Of a stretch of 64,000 nucleotides of DNA, positions 62,298 through 64,000 are shown in pieces; the first letter of the stretch is position 1, and each line of letters opens with the position of its first letter. This DNA is from Streptomyces sp. NBC_01142 (GTDB lineage: Bacteria; Actinomycetota; Actinomycetes; Streptomycetales; Streptomycetaceae), in the NCBI RefSeq assembly GCF_026341125.1, contig NZ_JAPEOR010000002.1:2492501-2556500 (forward strand), in the 5' to 3' direction. Position numbers and translations under genes: made by a program. The notes below the pieces were generated by a model. It was not told the origin of the DNA. It did no database searches and saw nothing but the letters and a program-made list of their open reading frames with translations.

Positions 62298-63455
62298 ATG
62301 CCCGACGAAAAGGACATCGACCGCACGAACGACCGGCCCGTCTACATCATCGGCGGAGGACCCGGCGGTCTCGCGACGGCCGCCGCGCTGCGGGAGCGGG
62401 GCGTACGGGCCGTGGTGCTGGAGAAGTCCGCATCGGTCGGCGCCTCCTGGCGCCGCCACTACGACCGGCTGCACCTGCACACGACCCGGAAGCTGTCCGG
62501 CCTGCCCGGTCTCACGATGCCCCGGTCGTTCGGGCGCTGGGTGTCCCGGGACGATGTGATCCGGTACCTGGAGAAGTACGCGGAGTTCCATGAGCTGGAG
62601 ATCGTGACGGGGGTCGAGGTCTCCCGGATCGATCCCTCGGGTTCCGACTGGGTGCTGCAGGCGACGGGCGGCCGCGAGCTGACCGGGCGGGCGGTCGTGG
62701 TGGCCACCGGCTGCAACCACACCCCGCAGCTGCCCGACTGGCCGGGCCGGGAGTCCTACACCGGCGAACTGCTGCACGCGGGTGCCTACCGCAACCCCGC
62801 CCCGTACGCGGGCAAGGACGTCCTGGTCGTCGGCGTCGGCAACACGGGCGCAGAGATCGCCGTCGACCTGGTCGAGGGCGGCGCCGCGCGGGTCCGCCTT
62901 GCCGTGCGGACGACCCCGCACATCGTGCGCCGCTCGACGGCGGGCTGGCCGGCCCAGCGCACCGGCATCCTGGTCCGCCGCCTGCCGGTCCGCCTCGTGG
63001 ACCGGGCGGGCGACGTCATAGGCAGGATCTCGGTCCCCGACCTCACGGACCGCGGCCTGCCCCGCCCGGACACAGGTCTGTACTCCCGCGTGAAAGAGGG
63101 CGCCATCCCGGTCCAGGACGTGGGCCTGATCGACGCGGTCCGCTCCGGCACGGTCGAACCGGTCGCGGCGCTCGACTCCTTCGATGCCGGCAAGGTGATC
63201 CTGGCGGACGGCACCCGCATCACCCCGGACACGGTGATCGCGGCAACGGGCTACCGGCGGGCGCTGGAGGGTCTGGTCGGCCATCTCGGCGTACTGGACG
63301 ACCGCGGCAGACCGACGGCCCACGGCGGCCGGTCACCCGCGCAGGCGCCGGGGCTGTACTTCACCGGGTTCACCAACCCCATCAGCGGGACGATCCGAGA
63401 GCTGGCGATCGACGCACGCAAGATCGCCAAGAAGCTGGCCGCGTCCGCGAACTGA
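62298..63455 (+). CDS. Flavin-containing monooxygenase-like FAD/NAD(P)-binding oxidoreductase
   Basis: 385 residues from the ATG at 62298. FAD motif VYIIGGGPGGLATAAALRER, second Rossmann DVLVVGVGNTGAEIAVDLVE, and FTGFTNPISGTIRELAIDAR at the end. Class B flavoproteins oxidise ketones or thioethers. An upstream frame (GTG 62226) has poor third-position GC and a TTA codon, and contains the operator-like palindrome; it is thus unlikely to be coding. Confidence 0.9.
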   Translation: MPDEKDIDRTNDRPVYIIGGGPGGLATAAALRERGVRAVVLEKSASVGASWRRHYDRLHLHTTRKLSGLPGLTMPRSFGRWVSRDDVIRYLEKYAEFHELEIVTGVEVSRIDPSGSDWVLQATGGRELTGRAVVVATGCNHTPQLPDWPGRESYTGELLHAGAYRNPAPYAGKDVLVVGVGNTGAEIAVDLVEGGAARVRLAVRTTPHIVRRSTAGWPAQRTGILVRRLPVRLVDRAGDVIGRISVPDLTDRGLPRPDTGLYSRVKEGAIPVQDVGLIDAVRSGTVEPVAALDSFDAGKVILADGTRITPDTVIAATGYRRALEGLVGHLGVLDDRGRPTAHGGRSPAQAPGLYFTGFTNPISGTIRELAIDARKIAKKLAASAN

Positions 63456-63761
63456 CCCCTTGGGCGTGGTCCACGCGCTGGGCCGCGGGCACTTGCCCCG
63501 GCCCCTGGGGGCTTCGCCCGTACCGCGCCGCGCGAATGAAGGTGGCGCGGGGCAGTGGCGGCAGCAGTGTCCGCGGCAGGGCCGGCTGGCCGAAACAGTT
63601 CCTCGCGGCGAAGGCCGGGGATAGCCGGATCGCTTGCCTGGGTACGGAGGGAGACGGCGGCCCTTCGGTGGGCGGCCGGCGCCATCCGTGAGAACTGTGC
63701 GCACGGCCCCGAGAACCCGTAAATCCGCGCCCGCTGCCAGCCTTTGCCCGCAGGACCGTTC

Positions 63762-63776
63762 CTGACAGGCCGTCAG
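63762..63776. promoter_or_regulatory. CTGAC-N5-GTCAG box J
   Basis: CTGACAGGCCGTCAG, perfect. 61 bp before the ATG at 63837; pairs with box K, 24 bp away centre to centre. Confidence 0.7.
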
Positions 63777-63785
63777 TTCTGTAAT

Positions 63786-63800
63786 CTGACTATGCGTCAG
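63786..63800. promoter_or_regulatory. CTGAC-N5-GTCAG box K
   Basis: CTGACTATGCGTCAG, perfect. 37 bp before the ATG at 63837. Confidence 0.75.
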
Positions 63801-63836
63801 CTATACGTGGCCAACGAGCAGGAGCGGGGATCAGCG

Positions 63837-64000
63837 ATGCTTGGATCTACTCACGGCACCCTCACCTCCGACCTCCGCGCGCGAGTGGTGGCCTGCGGGG
63901 AGCATCCCCGCAACGCCGTCCATGACACGGCCGAGGTCACCGCCTCCGACGGCGACCTCGATGTCAGCGGACGTCCGCTGTACGCGCCCGTGCCCGATCT
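63837..64000 (+). CDS. Partial CDS, possibly acetate-CoA ligase (ADP-forming) family
   Basis: 54 residues visible, cut by the window end: MLGSTHGTLTSDLRARVVAC, then DLDVSGRPLYAPVPDL. GGAGCGGGG lies upstream. The start resembles the N-terminus of ADP-forming acyl-CoA ligases I know from Streptomyces, but too little is present for certainty. Boxes J and K place it in the same regulon. Confidence 0.5.
   Translation, partial: MLGSTHGTLTSDLRARVVACGEHPRNAVHDTAEVTASDGDLDVSGRPLYAPVPD

Larger units (their letters stand above)
63456..63836. other. Promoter gap holding two CTGAC boxes
   Basis: About 380 bp between the monooxygenase and the next catabolic gene. No gene is supported. Boxes J and K lie at its right end. 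Confidence 0.6.

Overview
This 64 kb window is high-GC actinobacterial DNA, almost certainly from a Streptomyces chromosome. Support comes from the strong third-position G/C bias, the ATGA/GTGA-coupled gene pairs, a WhiJ-type XRE/DUF397/ATPase trio, a cvn (conservon) operon, an AfsR/AfsS-like pair and a cofactor F420 biosynthesis gene (fbiC).

Layout. (1) 1-3.2 kb: fbiC and a short downstream gene broken by 17-bp tandem insertions. (2) 3.4-13 kb: a polymorphic-toxin island. It holds an SseB-like protein, a WXG-like partner, a 1547-aa RHS protein with a C-terminal nuclease-like toxin, then a string of small immunity-type genes mixed with broken remnants. (3) 13.1-15.8 kb: a WhiJ-type regulatory trio and a Phd/RelE toxin-antitoxin pair whose toxin is frameshifted. 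(4) 15.8-23.2 kb: an F420-type LLM oxidoreductase, a secreted repeat protein, a PHP phosphoesterase, a second Phd antitoxin whose toxin is cut by an IS200/IS605 element (tnpA plus intact tnpB), and an ECF-type sigma factor with an SRPBCC protein. (5) 23.3-28.3 kb: an amino-acid permease, an aldehyde dehydrogenase and a D-aminoacylase. (6) 28.5-34.1 kb, 44.3-48.3 kb and 55.3-64 kb: three blocks of CoA-ester and flavin/F420 catabolic genes. They encode LLM oxidoreductases, an SDR, a thioesterase, an amidohydrolase, an acyl-CoA ligase, two lipid-transfer thiolases, two DUF35 OB-fold proteins, an enoyl-CoA hydratase, an acyl-CoA dehydrogenase, a Ddn-like F420 nitroreductase and monooxygenases. (7) 34.2-44.3 kb: a lipoprotein polysaccharide deacetylase, afsR-like and afsS-like genes, and a cvnA-D operon ending in a double P450. 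(8) 48.4-55.1 kb: secreted and membrane proteins, a Ser/Thr kinase with a PQQ-type propeller, a glyoxalase-like protein, a TetR regulator and a cold-shock protein.

The most striking signal is a 15-bp palindrome, CTGAC-N5-GTCAG. It occurs six times without mismatch and at least five more times with one mismatch. Each copy lies in the promoter region of one of the scattered catabolic genes; a twelfth, one-mismatch copy overlaps the start codon of the TetR gene at 53691. I read this as one TetR-type regulon controlling a thiolase/DUF35-based acyl-CoA degradation pathway spread over at least 35 kb. A separate KstR-like palindrome precedes the thioesterase. The substrate cannot be read from the sequence; the gene set resembles the side-chain or ring breakdown of steroid-like or isoprenoid-like acids.

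Other notable points are the in-frame fusion of two P450s at the end of the cvn operon, an acyl-CoA dehydrogenase whose C-terminus runs through a minisatellite into the next gene, SARP-type direct repeats and a 16-bp leader hairpin before the afsS-like gene, and several perfect palindromic operators that also help decide start codons.
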